Assembly: GCF_000372645.1 (NCBI RefSeq)
Contig: NZ_APMP01000001.1
Span: 248,001-312,000 of the forward strand
Direction: 5' to 3'
DNA length: 64,000 nucleotides
DNA from: Caulobacter vibrioides OR37
Lineage (GTDB): Bacteria; Pseudomonadota; Alphaproteobacteria; Caulobacterales; Caulobacteraceae
Below are positions 1 through 8,508 of this stretch, in pieces (positions within the stretch are counted from its first letter, which is position 1; the number at the start of each line of letters is the position of its first letter). Under the pieces are notes generated by a model. It saw only the letters and a program-made list of their open reading frames with translations. It ran no database searches and was not told the DNA's origin. Made by a program: the position numbers and the translations under genes.

Positions 1-516
1 GGTGGCGACGAAGTCAGCGGCGGTCTTGATGCCGAAGGTGGCCGACGAACAGGCCACGTTCATGTCGAAGGCGAAGCCGTCTATGCCCAGCGCCTGCTGC
101 ACCTCGATGGCCATGGCCGGATAGGGGCGCTGCATGTTCGAGGCCGCGCAGATCACCGCGCCGATCTCGGACACGGGCTTGCCCCAGCGGGCGATGGCGT
201 CCTTGGCCGCCTCGACCGCCATTTCGGCGAGGATGGAAATCTCCTCGTTGGGACGCTCGGGAATGATCGGACGCATGACCTCCGGATCGACGATGCCGTC
301 CTTGTTCATCACGAAGCGCGCCTTGATGCCGGAGGCCTTCTCGATGAACTCGGGCGAGGAGGGGGCCAGGGCGACCACCTCGCCGGCCGCGATGGCCTCG
401 GCGTTGGCGGCGTTGAAGCGCTCGACGAAGGTGTTGAAGGCCTCGACCAGCTCGGCGTTCGAAATGCTGTGAGGCGGGGTGTACAGCCCCGTGGCGGCGA
501 TGACGGCTTGCGGCAA
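1..516 (-). CDS. 3-oxoacyl-ACP synthase III family protein (3' end outside window)
   Basis: The minus-strand reading frame runs off the left edge. The visible 172 residues match the N-terminal half of FabH/KAS III-type condensing enzymes, which join an acyl-CoA or acyl-ACP starter to malonyl-ACP in fatty-acid synthesis. The nucleophilic cysteine lies in VACSSATFGI close to the window edge. The catalytic His and Asn of the second half are not in the window. I start at the TTG at 516 because family homology begins at about IAATGLYTPP. An in-frame ATG at 588 would add 24 unconserved residues. The family is sure; the exact substrate and start are not. Confidence 0.8.
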   Translation of the reverse strand, partial: MPQAVIAATGLYTPPHSISNAELVEAFNTFVERFNAANAEAIAAGEVVALAPSSPEFIEKASGIKARFVMNKDGIVDPEVMRPIIPERPNEEISILAEMAVEAAKDAIARWGKPVSEIGAVICAASNMQRPYPAMAIEVQQALGIDGFAFDMNVACSSATFGIKTAADFVAT

Positions 517-740
517 GGCGACGGTCCCGATGATGCGCGCGGGCCTAGGAGCCCGCGTTCTGACGTTTGTTTGACCCGTAGATAGCATGGATGGCGGCGC
601 CGTCATCCCCGTGGCTTTGGGGCCACGACACGCAATGGCCTTGAACCCGGCCGTGAACCGCCCCACGCCCGCCGCGTTATCCGCATAGCCCTAGGCTGGC
701 TGAGGGAGCTGAAGAGTACGCGTAGCATAGGAGTTCAACG

Positions 741-1274
741 ATGAAGACTCTCATCGCCACTACCCTGGTCGCTGGTTCGGTTCTCGCGGCCCCGCTCATG
801 GCTCAGGCCCAGAATTCGACGGAGGTCTACGGCTCTCTGAATTATGACCAAACTCGGACCCGAGGCGCCGACACCGGCGCTATTCAAGGGCGCGTGGGCG
901 CCAAGTTTACGCCTAATTTTGGCGTTGAAGCCGAAGCCGCTGGCGGCGTCGATGGCGACACCGTCTACACCCCGGGCGGTCCCGCTCACGTGAAGATGGA
1001 GCACCAGGTCGCGGCCTACGCCGTCGGCTACCTGCCGGTGACCCAGAACCTCGATCTTCTGGGCCGCGTCGGGTATGGGTCGACGAAGTTCAGCACCAAC
1101 AATCCGGCCGCCACCGACTTCGACGGCAGCCATGACAGCTGGAACTATGGCGTCGGCGCCCAGTACAAGATCGACGACAAGAACGGCATCCGCGCCGACT
1201 GGACCAAGTCCGAATACAGCAAGAGCGACTTGAGCTCGAACACGGTGTCGCTGGGCTACGTCCGCAAGTTCTAG
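741..1274 (+). CDS. Small outer-membrane beta-barrel protein
   Basis: 177 residues with a clear Sec signal peptide (MKTLIATTLVAGSVLAAPLMAQA, cleavage near residue 23). Alternating amphipathic strands follow and the chain ends in an aromatic residue (GYVRKF), typical of a BAM-inserted barrel. Size and strand pattern fit the 8-stranded OmpA-like/opacity family. AGGAG lies about 8 bases before the ATG. A strong hairpin follows the stop, so the gene is probably monocistronic. No loop or ligand feature points to a substrate; likely roles are structural or adhesive. Confidence 0.8.
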   Translation: MKTLIATTLVAGSVLAAPLMAQAQNSTEVYGSLNYDQTRTRGADTGAIQGRVGAKFTPNFGVEAEAAGGVDGDTVYTPGGPAHVKMEHQVAAYAVGYLPVTQNLDLLGRVGYGSTKFSTNNPAATDFDGSHDSWNYGVGAQYKIDDKNGIRADWTKSEYSKSDLSSNTVSLGYVRKF

Positions 1275-1293
1275 GCGTCGGCTCGAAGTGAAG

Positions 1294-1321
1294 ACGGCGC
1301 GCCTCTCGCGGGGCGCGCCGT
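1294..1321 (+). terminator. Rho-independent terminator after the barrel gene
   Basis: Perfect 10-bp stem (1294-1303 with 1312-1321), 8-base loop, then a T-rich tail TTTGCTT. It lies 20 bases after the stop codon at 1274 and points in the same direction. Confidence 0.75.
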
Positions 1322-1335
1322 TTGCTTGGGCGGGA

Positions 1336-1818
1336 TCAGCTGATGATGGTCGGCTGATCCGGCGTCGCGGGCGTGGCCGCGTAATAGTGGTTGTGGATCA
1401 CCGGGCCGGCGCCGGGCGGACCGGGGCGGCCTTTGGGATCCTCGCCATAGCGGTTCGGGCCAGGCGTGCTGTCCAGAAGCGTGAAGATCAGGATCACGAA
1501 GCTGCCGAAGGGGATGAAGCTGATCAGCAGCCACCACCCCGACTTGTCCGTGTCATGCAGGCGCCGGACCGTGACGGCGAGCGCCGGAATGATCAGAGCT
1601 ATGAAGAAGAGCAGCGCCAACAGGGTGAACAGGCCAACGAGGATAGCCACGGGCCCATCCTGTCGACCGCTCGTCGTCCCATAGGCGACCGAAGCAATGA
1701 TGAAGAAGCCGGCGGTCACCAGCAGCTGGAAGAGCGCGAACAGCCAGTACTCCGACCGCCTGGCCCGGCCTTCGAACACCGCGAACTTGCGTAGCGGCTC
1801 AAGCATCAAGCTCATCAC
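1336..1818 (-). CDS. DUF805 domain membrane protein
   Basis: 160 residues. The N-terminus has the DUF805/YhaH signature: FEGRARRSEYWLFALFQLL, three to four hydrophobic helices, and RRLHDTDKSGWW before the last helix. The C-terminal ~35 residues are a Pro/Gly-rich cytoplasmic-looking tail (GRPGPPGAGP). The function of DUF805 proteins is not established; they are small inner-membrane proteins. Two possible ATG starts are adjacent (MMSLML). It stands alone, convergent with the barrel gene. Confidence 0.85.
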   Translation of the reverse strand: MMSLMLEPLRKFAVFEGRARRSEYWLFALFQLLVTAGFFIIASVAYGTTSGRQDGPVAILVGLFTLLALLFFIALIIPALAVTVRRLHDTDKSGWWLLISFIPFGSFVILIFTLLDSTPGPNRYGEDPKGRPGPPGAGPVIHNHYYAATPATPDQPTIIS

Positions 1819-1972
1819 ACTTCCCCTTTTGGCGACGCCGAGGCGGCGCGCTCAACCCTAGGGGAGGATAGCCAAGGCCGGTGGTGTTGGTAAAGCCCGG
1901 GGCTCGCGCTTGACGCCCGGGCCTGGATCGTCAATCTGAACGGCAATAAGTTATCGGGGGGATGCGTCGGTC

Positions 1973-2356
1973 TTGGACAAGGCGCTGTTGATTCAGCTGG
2001 GCGGCTCCGCGGCCGGTATCGCTGTGCTCGTGGGGTTCACGGCCTGGATGGGCGTGGCGCGGCCGACGCCGCCGCTGGACGCCGAGTCGGCCCGGGCATT
2101 GCTGGCGCTCGAATTTCCCGATCAGCGGCCCGACAGGGTCTGGATTTCCGCCGATGGCGCGGCCGTGATCGCGCGCGATGGCGACGCGGCCTTGGTGCTG
2201 TACCGGCGGGGCGACGGTTACGTCGCGCGAGACCTGCCGTGGAGCGCGATCGCCAGCCTGAAGCCAATCAACGGCCGGGTGAGGCCGCGCTTGTCCGACG
2301 CCCGTCCCGTCCTCGCCGTCAAGGACGATGTCTGGCCGCCCAGAGAGTTCGCCTGA
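1973..2356 (+). CDS. Hypothetical protein with N-terminal membrane anchor
   Basis: 127 residues from a TTG start at 1973. Residues 7-27 are one hydrophobic segment (IQLGGSAAGIAVLVGFTAWM); the rest is a soluble, probably periplasmic domain with no family I recognise. Its TGA stop overlaps the ATG of the sterol-desaturase-like gene (TGATG), so the two are translationally coupled. This suggests a partner role beside that membrane enzyme, which is inference only. Confidence 0.7.
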   Translation: MDKALLIQLGGSAAGIAVLVGFTAWMGVARPTPPLDAESARALLALEFPDQRPDRVWISADGAAVIARDGDAALVLYRRGDGYVARDLPWSAIASLKPINGRVRPRLSDARPVLAVKDDVWPPREFA

Positions 2357-3270
2357 TGCTCAAAGCGCCCTTCGACCCAGTCCAGCTGGCCATCCCGTTT
2401 TTCATTCTAGCGATCGTTCTGGAGATCCTGCTGGGCCGCTTCGGCAAGGCCAGGGCCCACTACGAGGTGCGCGATACGGCCACGTCGCTGACCATGGGTC
2501 TGGGCAGCACGATCGCCGGCGCGCTGTTCGGCGGCGTGATCTTCGCCACGACGGTCTGGGTCTATCAGCACCGTCTCTTCACGATCCCGATGAACGCGGT
2601 CTGGGCCTGGATCGCCGTCTTCCTGCTGGAGGACCTGACCTACTACTGGTTCCATCGCCTGGCGCACGAGCGGCGCGTCTGGTGGGCCAGCCACGTCAAC
2701 CACCACACCTCGACCCACTACAACCTCTCGACCGCCCTGCGGCAGACCTGGACCGGCGGCGTCGCGGGCACCTGGCTTCTGTGGCTGCCGCTGTCCTTCC
2801 TAGGCTTCCCGCCGGCCATGGTGGCGATCCAGAAGGGGATCAGCCTCGTCTACCAGTTCTGGATTCACACCGAGGCGATCAAGCGGATGCCTGGCTGGTT
2901 CGAGGCGGTGTTCAACACGCCCTCGCATCACCGCGTGCACCACGCCCGCAACGCCCGCTATCTGGACGCCAACTATGCCGGGATCCTGATCATCTGGGAT
3001 CGGATGTTCGGGACCTTCATCCCGGAGGTCGACGAGGAGCCCTGCCGCTATGGCACGGTGAAGAACCTGGGCAATTTCAATCTTCTGCACAATGTTTTCC
3101 ACGAGTGGATCGGCATCGCCAAGGACGTGGCGGGATCGCCGCGTCACGCGCTGGGCTACATCTTCGGCCCGCCCGGCTGGAGCCCGGACGGCTCGCGCGA
3201 CACCTCGCACACGCTGAAGGCCAAATGGCGGGCGCGGGTGGGGGCGGACTCAACGGATCAGCGGATCTAG
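2356..3270 (+). CDS. Sterol desaturase / fatty acid hydroxylase family protein
   Basis: 304 residues, an integral-membrane di-iron oxygenase-like protein. Three histidine clusters typical of the superfamily are visible: HRLAHE (HxxxH), HVNHH (HxxHH) and HRVHH (HxxHH). Transmembrane helices cover about residues 10-30, 45-70, 75-95 and 140-170. The family hydroxylates or desaturates lipids such as sterols, carotenoids and fatty acids. The substrate cannot be read from sequence. The start at 2356 overlaps the upstream stop by one base. Confidence 0.85.
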   Translation: MLKAPFDPVQLAIPFFILAIVLEILLGRFGKARAHYEVRDTATSLTMGLGSTIAGALFGGVIFATTVWVYQHRLFTIPMNAVWAWIAVFLLEDLTYYWFHRLAHERRVWWASHVNHHTSTHYNLSTALRQTWTGGVAGTWLLWLPLSFLGFPPAMVAIQKGISLVYQFWIHTEAIKRMPGWFEAVFNTPSHHRVHHARNARYLDANYAGILIIWDRMFGTFIPEVDEEPCRYGTVKNLGNFNLLHNVFHEWIGIAKDVAGSPRHALGYIFGPPGWSPDGSRDTSHTLKAKWRARVGADSTDQRI

Positions 3271-3279
3271 GGGCTGAAT

Positions 3280-3573
3280 TTGATTGTTGTTCTTGGTTCG
3301 GTCGATGTTCAGCCCGAGAGCCTGGACTTGACATTGCGGGTGGCGCTCGAGCATTGCGCGCGCTCGCGTGAAGAGCCCGGGTGTATTTCCCACGAGTGCT
3401 TTCAGGCGGTCGGGCGACCAAACCTGCTGCAATTTGTCGAGGTCTGGTCGGACATGACCGCCCTGCGCGCACACTTCGCGGTCGACGCCTCGAAGCAGTT
3501 CGCGGCGCAGATGGGAAAGCTCGCCGTCAAGCCGCCGGTCATGCGCATTCTGCAAGCCGAGGAGCTGGGCTGA
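3280..3573 (+). CDS. Antibiotic biosynthesis monooxygenase (ABM) domain protein
   Basis: 97 residues from a TTG start, 9 bases after the previous stop. The single ferredoxin-like ABM domain shows the usual features: EPGCISHECFQ in the second strand region, FVEVWSDMTALRAHF, and a helix ending in HF. This family includes YgiN-type quinol monooxygenases and small heme-degrading or cofactor-free enzymes that act as dimers. It is probably cotranscribed with the sterol-desaturase-like gene. The specific reaction is unknown. Confidence 0.75.
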   Translation: MIVVLGSVDVQPESLDLTLRVALEHCARSREEPGCISHECFQAVGRPNLLQFVEVWSDMTALRAHFAVDASKQFAAQMGKLAVKPPVMRILQAEELG

Positions 3574-3594
3574 ACTCGCCGGGCCCCTGACTCT

Positions 3595-4575
3595 TTAGTC
3601 GCGCAATAGCGGCAGCGAGAGACCCGTCGCCTGGCGCGTCGCCAGCATTTCCCTGCGGAAGCGGAACAGCTCGGCCGGGCGGCCGCCGGTCTCGGCGTCC
3701 AGGCGTCCCAAGCCCTCGACCAGTTCCTCGCGCTCGACCACGCGACGGAAGTTCTGCTTGTGCAGCGGCACCCCGGCGATGGCCTCGACCGTGCGCTGCA
3801 GGGTCGACAGGGTGAATTCCTCGGGCGTCAACTCGAACACCACGGGGCGGTACTTGATCTTGCCGCGCAGGCGCGACAGGCCGGTGGCCAGGATGCGCCG
3901 GTGGTCCGAGATCATCGGTTCGCCCAGGGCGGCCGACAGAGCCTTGGGCTCGGCCGGATCATGACCCTCGGCGCGGGCGGCGTCGCGGGCGGCCTCGGGG
4001 GCCAGGCCCGCCTCATAGAGCAGCTCGTAGCGCTCCAGCACCCGCTCCTCGTTCCAAGGGGCGCCGTCCAGGGCGAAGGCGAGGCGGGCGCGCGACCATC
4101 GGGCCGCGTCCTCGCCCGCCCAGCGACGCAGCGCCGGCGCGATGGCGTCGTCCAGCAGGGCGGGGCGACCATTGCGCCAGTCCTCCCAAGGGAAGAACCG
4201 GCTCCAGGGGGCCCAGGCCGTGTCGGGGGCGTCGGTGTCGACGGCCTTGGGCGTCAGGCCCAGATAGCCGACCGAGACCACGCGGGCCGCGCCGGCCCCG
4301 ACCTCGGCGCGCGGCGCCTCCCGGCCCTTGTCGCCAAAGGTGTAGAGCTGTTCGACATAGCCCAACTGGAATCGGGTCTGCTGGGTCACGAAGGCTCGCA
4401 GCCCAAGCTCGAAAGTGCGGTGCGCCTCCGGATCGAAGGGGCCGAACGGCAGGCCCGAGAGCGGGGAGGCGACATCGGTGACGGCGTCGTGCGGTCGCAC
4501 GGTCAGGACCACGGCCTCGCCGTCGCGGATCGCCACGACCACCGCCGACAAACCGATGACGACGGAGGCGTTCAT
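3595..4575 (-). CDS. NrtR-like protein: degenerate Nudix domain plus winged helix
   Basis: 326 residues. The N-terminal ~150 residues align in layout with a Nudix fold, but the Nudix box is lost: at the expected REUxEE position the chain reads LRAFVTQQT, with no catalytic glutamates. The C-terminal ~100 residues (KIKYRPVVFELTPEEFTLST onward, then LHKQNFRRVV) resemble the DNA-binding winged helix of NrtR-type NAD regulators. A ligand-sensing transcription factor is therefore more likely than a hydrolase. The middle (~150-220) is an Ala/Arg-rich insert. The start overlaps the stop of the upstream HD gene by 4 bases (ATGA), so they form an operon. Confidence 0.7.
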   Translation of the reverse strand: MNASVVIGLSAVVVAIRDGEAVVLTVRPHDAVTDVASPLSGLPFGPFDPEAHRTFELGLRAFVTQQTRFQLGYVEQLYTFGDKGREAPRAEVGAGAARVVSVGYLGLTPKAVDTDAPDTAWAPWSRFFPWEDWRNGRPALLDDAIAPALRRWAGEDAARWSRARLAFALDGAPWNEERVLERYELLYEAGLAPEAARDAARAEGHDPAEPKALSAALGEPMISDHRRILATGLSRLRGKIKYRPVVFELTPEEFTLSTLQRTVEAIAGVPLHKQNFRRVVEREELVEGLGRLDAETGGRPAELFRFRREMLATRQATGLSLPLLRD

Positions 4576-5258
4576 TCGGTTTCGAACGCCGCGCCAGGGG
4601 CGCTCTCGTAACCCGCCGCGCGCGACAGCACGTGGAAGCGTTGGACATATCGCGCCTGGGCCTCGAACGGCGGCAGCGGGGTGATGCGCAGGTCGTAGCC
4701 GGCCGGCGGCGCGCCGAAGATGGCCAGGGATTCAGCGTGCTCGAAACCCGCCAGCTGCGTCGCCTCGAAGAAGGCGCAGGCGCGATCGGCCTGCTTGATC
4801 AGCTTCTTGATCGGCGCGGGCGTCTTCACCGGCAGGCCGAAACGAATGTGGATCGCGTCCTCCAACCTGGCCTCGAAGTCCTTGTAGCTCATGCCCAGCG
4901 CCGCCTTGAACGGGCTGATCATATCACCGATGACATATTCGCTGGCGTCATGCAGCAGGGCGGCCAGACGCCAGCGCGGCTCCAGGTCCGGCTTGATGTG
5001 CGCGGCGATCTCCTCGACCACCAAGCTGTGCTGCGCCACCGAGAAGCCGTGATCGCCGACCGTCTGACCGTTCCAGCGCGCGACGCGGGCCAGGCCATGG
5101 GCGATGTCCTCGATCTCGATGTCCATCGGCGACGGATCGAGCAGGTCCAGCCGTCGTCCGGAAAGCATCCTCTGCCATGCGCGGGGCGGCTTGCCCTTGG
5201 TATGCAGCCCTTTGGCCACGAGATCGTTCCTTGCGGTGAAGGTGGTTGACTGACCCAT
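4572..5258 (-). CDS. HD-domain phosphohydrolase (YfbR-like)
   Basis: 228 residues from ATG at 5258. Metal-binding motifs of the HD superfamily are visible: FSVAQHS (first His), LLHDASE (HD pair) and a later D in KQADRACAFFEA. The arrangement is like the 5'-deoxynucleotidase YfbR and its relatives, so a nucleotide phosphohydrolase role is likely. The frame stays open upstream as far as 6284, but that extension lies opposite the universal stress gene and has no homology. Operon with the degenerate Nudix gene; divergent from the stress gene, 66 bases away. Confidence 0.8.
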   Translation of the reverse strand: MGQSTTFTARNDLVAKGLHTKGKPPRAWQRMLSGRRLDLLDPSPMDIEIEDIAHGLARVARWNGQTVGDHGFSVAQHSLVVEEIAAHIKPDLEPRWRLAALLHDASEYVIGDMISPFKAALGMSYKDFEARLEDAIHIRFGLPVKTPAPIKKLIKQADRACAFFEATQLAGFEHAESLAIFGAPPAGYDLRITPLPPFEAQARYVQRFHVLSRAAGYESAPGAAFETE

Positions 5259-5324
5259 GGATTGAGAAAGATCAATGTGGTCGTCGCCGTCATCTGTGGA
5301 AATGCCCTCAAAGGGAGTTCGATC

Positions 5325-6137
5325 ATGAGTTGGGCGAGAATCATGGTCCCGCTGGCCGGGACCGCGACCGACAAGGGCGTTCTGAGCTCCGCCGCGGCCC
5401 TGGCGGCCGCCTTTCAGGCCGAACTGGCCTGTGTTCATACGCCCGCCGACATGGCCGACCTTATGCCGTGGATGGGCGAGGGGTTCATGGGCGGCGTCCA
5501 GGTGACGGCGCTGGAAAGCCTCAAGGAAGCCGCCCAGGAGGGTTCCAGAAGCTGCGGCAAGCTGGTGGCCGAGACCGGCTATTCGCGCTCGCGACTGATC
5601 AGCCTTGAATCGCCCGTGTGGGCGGGGTTGGCCATGGAAGGCCGCCTGTCCGACGTCGTGGTGTTCGATGACGCTGCCGCGCGCGGCAAGGGGCCTCTGG
5701 CCGAGTCCTTCCAGCAATTGGTCGCTGACGAGCAGCGTCCCACCCTGGTCGCGCGCGAGGGCTTCAAGGTCGACGGGGTCGCGCTGGTCGCCTGGGATGG
5801 CGGCAAGGAGGCCAGTCGCGCGATGCGGACGTCGCTGCCTCTGCTTCAGAAGGCCCGTTCGGTGGTTGTCGCGGGCGCGGCTGGCGCGTCGTCGCGGGCT
5901 TTCGACCTGGACCGTCTGGCCGAGTTTCTGGCTGCGCGCGGCGTCCAGGCGCAGGTCAAGGCCCTGGAAGGCTCCAGCGACGCGGCGGGCCTCCTGCTGG
6001 GCGCGGCGCGCGAGGTGGGCGCAAGCCTGCTGGTGGCCGGCGCGTTCGGTCACCCGAGGCTGCAGGAATATATCTTTGGCGGGACCACCCGCTCGCTGCT
6101 GAACAGCGACGGCCCCTCGCTGTTCCTGTCGCACTAG
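5325..6137 (+). CDS. Universal stress protein (two tandem Usp domains)
   Basis: 270 residues, twice the length of a single UspA domain. The first half starts ARIMVPLAGTATDKG; the second half carries DGGKEASRAMRTSLPLL and the C-terminal nucleotide-binding pattern GAFGHPRLQEYIFGGTTRSL (GxxGHxRxxE...GxxxR). ATG at 5325 is chosen because AAGGGAG lies just before it; the frame is open further upstream. Such proteins bind ATP and act in stress or hypoxia survival in the cytoplasm. Confidence 0.88.
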   Translation: MSWARIMVPLAGTATDKGVLSSAAALAAAFQAELACVHTPADMADLMPWMGEGFMGGVQVTALESLKEAAQEGSRSCGKLVAETGYSRSRLISLESPVWAGLAMEGRLSDVVVFDDAAARGKGPLAESFQQLVADEQRPTLVAREGFKVDGVALVAWDGGKEASRAMRTSLPLLQKARSVVVAGAAGASSRAFDLDRLAEFLAARGVQAQVKALEGSSDAAGLLLGAAREVGASLLVAGAFGHPRLQEYIFGGTTRSLLNSDGPSLFLSH

Positions 6138-6246
6138 CGCAAGCCGCGTGTGGCCTGAGCTAGATTTTGTCTCGCATCGCTTTCGCCGAAAACCCGCATT
6201 CACTTTCCGCGCGATGCTCTGAAACCACAAAAACAAGGGAGGCCCC

Positions 6247-6618
6247 ATGTCTCTTTCACGCATCGTCATGCGCTTGGCGCGCAATCCGGGAACGGAGTTC
6301 TCCGGCGGCGACGACCATCGCGGCTACGCCCTGACCGCGCCCCTGACCGAGGACGGCCACCTCGACGAAGCCGAATACGCCAAGGTCAAGGATCGCTGCG
6401 ACGTTCGCCGCTTCGCCCCCGACGAGGACCCGGTGGACGGCCGCCTGAACCGCCGCGGCGCGCGTTGGTTCTTCGACTACGACGACGCGGATGAGACCGA
6501 CGACGAGCCCCTATATCGGCTGGGCCAGCATCGCTTCGCGCTCGGCGAATATGTCACCGTCACCGACGAAGGCGGCCAACCGCTGACCTACAAGGTGATG
6601 GAAGTCACGCCGGTCTAG
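6247..6618 (+). CDS. Conserved hypothetical acidic protein
   Basis: 123 residues preceded by GGGAGG. Rich in Asp/Glu (DYDDADETDDE), with no signal peptide or membrane segment. The C-terminus (GEYVTVTDEGGQPLTYKVME) looks like a small beta domain. I associate it with uncharacterised alphaproteobacterial proteins but know no function. It stands alone, convergent with the lipoprotein gene. Confidence 0.75.
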   Translation: MSLSRIVMRLARNPGTEFSGGDDHRGYALTAPLTEDGHLDEAEYAKVKDRCDVRRFAPDEDPVDGRLNRRGARWFFDYDDADETDDEPLYRLGQHRFALGEYVTVTDEGGQPLTYKVMEVTPV

Positions 6619-6646
6619 CGGGCGTCTCGTTTGGATAGATCAAGCA

Positions 6647-7462
6647 TCAGCCGCCGACGTTGTGTCGCAGCAGGGCCTTCATATCCTTGAAGATATCATG
6701 GTCGCCGGTGTCGCGGGTCTTGGCCTTGACGACCGCGACGGCCAGCGGGCCGCCCTTGGGGCCGCGCGCCTCGTAGCCGGCCAGGCGATAGCCCTTGGGC
6801 GCCTTGTCGTTGGCCAGGATGAAGGTCGAGCGCACCAGATTGTCGCCGGCCTTGCGGGCCTTGATCTCGGCCCCGCCGTTGCTGGCGTTGATCGACACGT
6901 CGCCGTCGCCGTGCTCGTCATCGCTGGCCGCGCCCGCGACAGCGCTCTTACGATCGTCATCGGACAAGTTGACGTTCTTGTTGATCTTCACCTCGGCCGC
7001 GCCGCCGTCGCTATTGATGGTCAGGTGACCGATGCGAATGTCCGCGCCGTGCTCGTTGGAGTCGATATTCACGCCCGGCAAGTGAATGCTGGTGTGGCCC
7101 TTGCTCTTGGCGTTGGGGGGCTTGGGCGGCGGCGGAGGCGGCGGCATCACGCTCTTCAGCTCGGCCTCGATCGGCGTCAGGGCCGACTCGGCGTCGCCGC
7201 TGGTCAGCTTGACCAGACGCAGCTCCACCGTCGCCTTGTCGGTGGCGTAGGCGCACGACTGGCCGTCCGGCGCGACGCTGACCCGCTTTAGGTAGCCCTG
7301 CTTTTCCGGACAATCCAGGCGGTCGATGACGCGAACCGGTTGACGACCCAGCTTGGGCGCAGCCGGCTTGGCTTGATCGCCATGGGTTTCGGCGCGCTGG
7401 CAGGCGGACAGGCCAGCCGCGCCGATCAGCAGCGCGGCGGCGAGCCATTTGGAGTGACGCAT
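6647..7462 (-). CDS. Hypothetical lipoprotein
   Basis: 271 residues. The signal peptide ends in a lipobox LSAC (Cys21). A polyproline run PPPPPPPKPP near residue 110 links an N-terminal domain to a Ser/Asp/Asn-rich region of short beta strands (INSDGGAAEVKINKN, VSINASNGGAEIKA) resembling the repetitive beta folds of DUF2807-like auto-transporter adhesin heads. The C-terminus is a mixed domain ending LLRHNVGG. Function unknown; attached to a membrane by lipid. Confidence 0.75.
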   Translation of the reverse strand: MRHSKWLAAALLIGAAGLSACQRAETHGDQAKPAAPKLGRQPVRVIDRLDCPEKQGYLKRVSVAPDGQSCAYATDKATVELRLVKLTSGDAESALTPIEAELKSVMPPPPPPPKPPNAKSKGHTSIHLPGVNIDSNEHGADIRIGHLTINSDGGAAEVKINKNVNLSDDDRKSAVAGAASDDEHGDGDVSINASNGGAEIKARKAGDNLVRSTFILANDKAPKGYRLAGYEARGPKGGPLAVAVVKAKTRDTGDHDIFKDMKALLRHNVGG

Positions 7463-7543
7463 GGGTTTCCTTGGGATCTTCCCTGGTTTGAGCGGGAAGG
7501 TGAGCGTGCAACGTCCGCGCGTCCAGTGAAATCCCGGTAAGGG

Positions 7544-8413
7544 CTACTGACCGGGGCGGCCGCCGGACCCTTCGCGACGCGCCAGGAAGGCCAGGCGTTC
7601 GAAAAGGTGGACGTCCTGCTCGTTCTTCAGCAGAGCGCCATGCAGCGGCGGGATCAGCTTCGTGGGATCCTTCTCGCGCAGGACCTGATCGTCGATGTCC
7701 TCAACCAACAACAGCTTCAGCCAGTCCAGCAGCTCCGACGTCGACGGCTTCTTCTTCAAGCCCGGGACCTTGCGCATGTCGTAGAAAATACGCAGCGCTT
7801 CGGAGACCAGCTTCTGCTTGATGCCGGGGAAGTGGACGTCGACGATGGCCTGCATCGTCGCCTCCTCGGGGAAGCGGATGTAGTGGAAGAAGCAGCGGCG
7901 CAGGAAGGCGTCCGGCAGTTCCTTCTCGTTGTTCGAGGTGATGATAATGATCGGGCGGACCTTGGCCTTGATCGTCTCGTCGGTCTCGTAGACATAGAAC
8001 TCGTTGCGATCGAGTTCCTGCAGCAGATCGTTGGGAAACTCGATGTCGGCCTTGTCGATCTCATCGATTAGCAGGACCGGGCGCTTAGGGCTCTCGAAAG
8101 CCTCCCAGAGCTTGCCCTTCTTGATGTAGTTGCGGACGTCCTTGACGCGCTCCTCGCCCAGCTGGCTGTCGCGCAGGCGAGTGACGGCGTCGTATTCGTA
8201 GAGGCCCTGCTGGGCCTTGGTCGTCGACTTGATGTGCCAGGTGATCAGCGGCGCGCCCATCGCCTTGGCGACCTCGTAGGCCAGGACGGTCTTGCCCGTG
8301 CCGGGTTCGCCCTTGATCAGAAGCGGCCGTTCCAGCGCCACGGCGGCGTTGACCGCGACCTTCAGGTCCTCGGTGGCCACGTAGTCGGAAGTGCCTTCGA
8401 AGCGTTGGCTCAT
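7544..8413 (-). CDS. MoxR-family AAA+ ATPase
   Basis: 289 residues. Walker A GEPGTGKT (about residues 36-43), Walker B LLIDEIDKAD, sensor ITSNNEKELPDAFLRRC with arginine finger region. MoxR ATPases act as chaperones that load cofactors or remodel partners, usually beside a von Willebrand factor A gene. No VWA gene follows here; the next gene downstream encodes the lipoprotein. GGAGAAGG precedes the ATG. Confidence 0.88.
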   Translation of the reverse strand: MSQRFEGTSDYVATEDLKVAVNAAVALERPLLIKGEPGTGKTVLAYEVAKAMGAPLITWHIKSTTKAQQGLYEYDAVTRLRDSQLGEERVKDVRNYIKKGKLWEAFESPKRPVLLIDEIDKADIEFPNDLLQELDRNEFYVYETDETIKAKVRPIIIITSNNEKELPDAFLRRCFFHYIRFPEEATMQAIVDVHFPGIKQKLVSEALRIFYDMRKVPGLKKKPSTSELLDWLKLLLVEDIDDQVLREKDPTKLIPPLHGALLKNEQDVHLFERLAFLARREGSGGRPGQ

Positions 8414-8508
8414 GCCCTTCTCCGCCGGAATCGATCCGGTTCGAACAGTTGTTCAAATTGAACGGAGCAAACTACCGGCGCAAACGCGCTTGGCAAGAGC
8501 GCTTGGTT

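Noticed and set aside
5259..6284. N-terminal extension of the HD phosphohydrolase gene
   Set aside because: The upstream open frame lies antisense to the universal stress gene, has no homology, and a good ATG sits at 5258.
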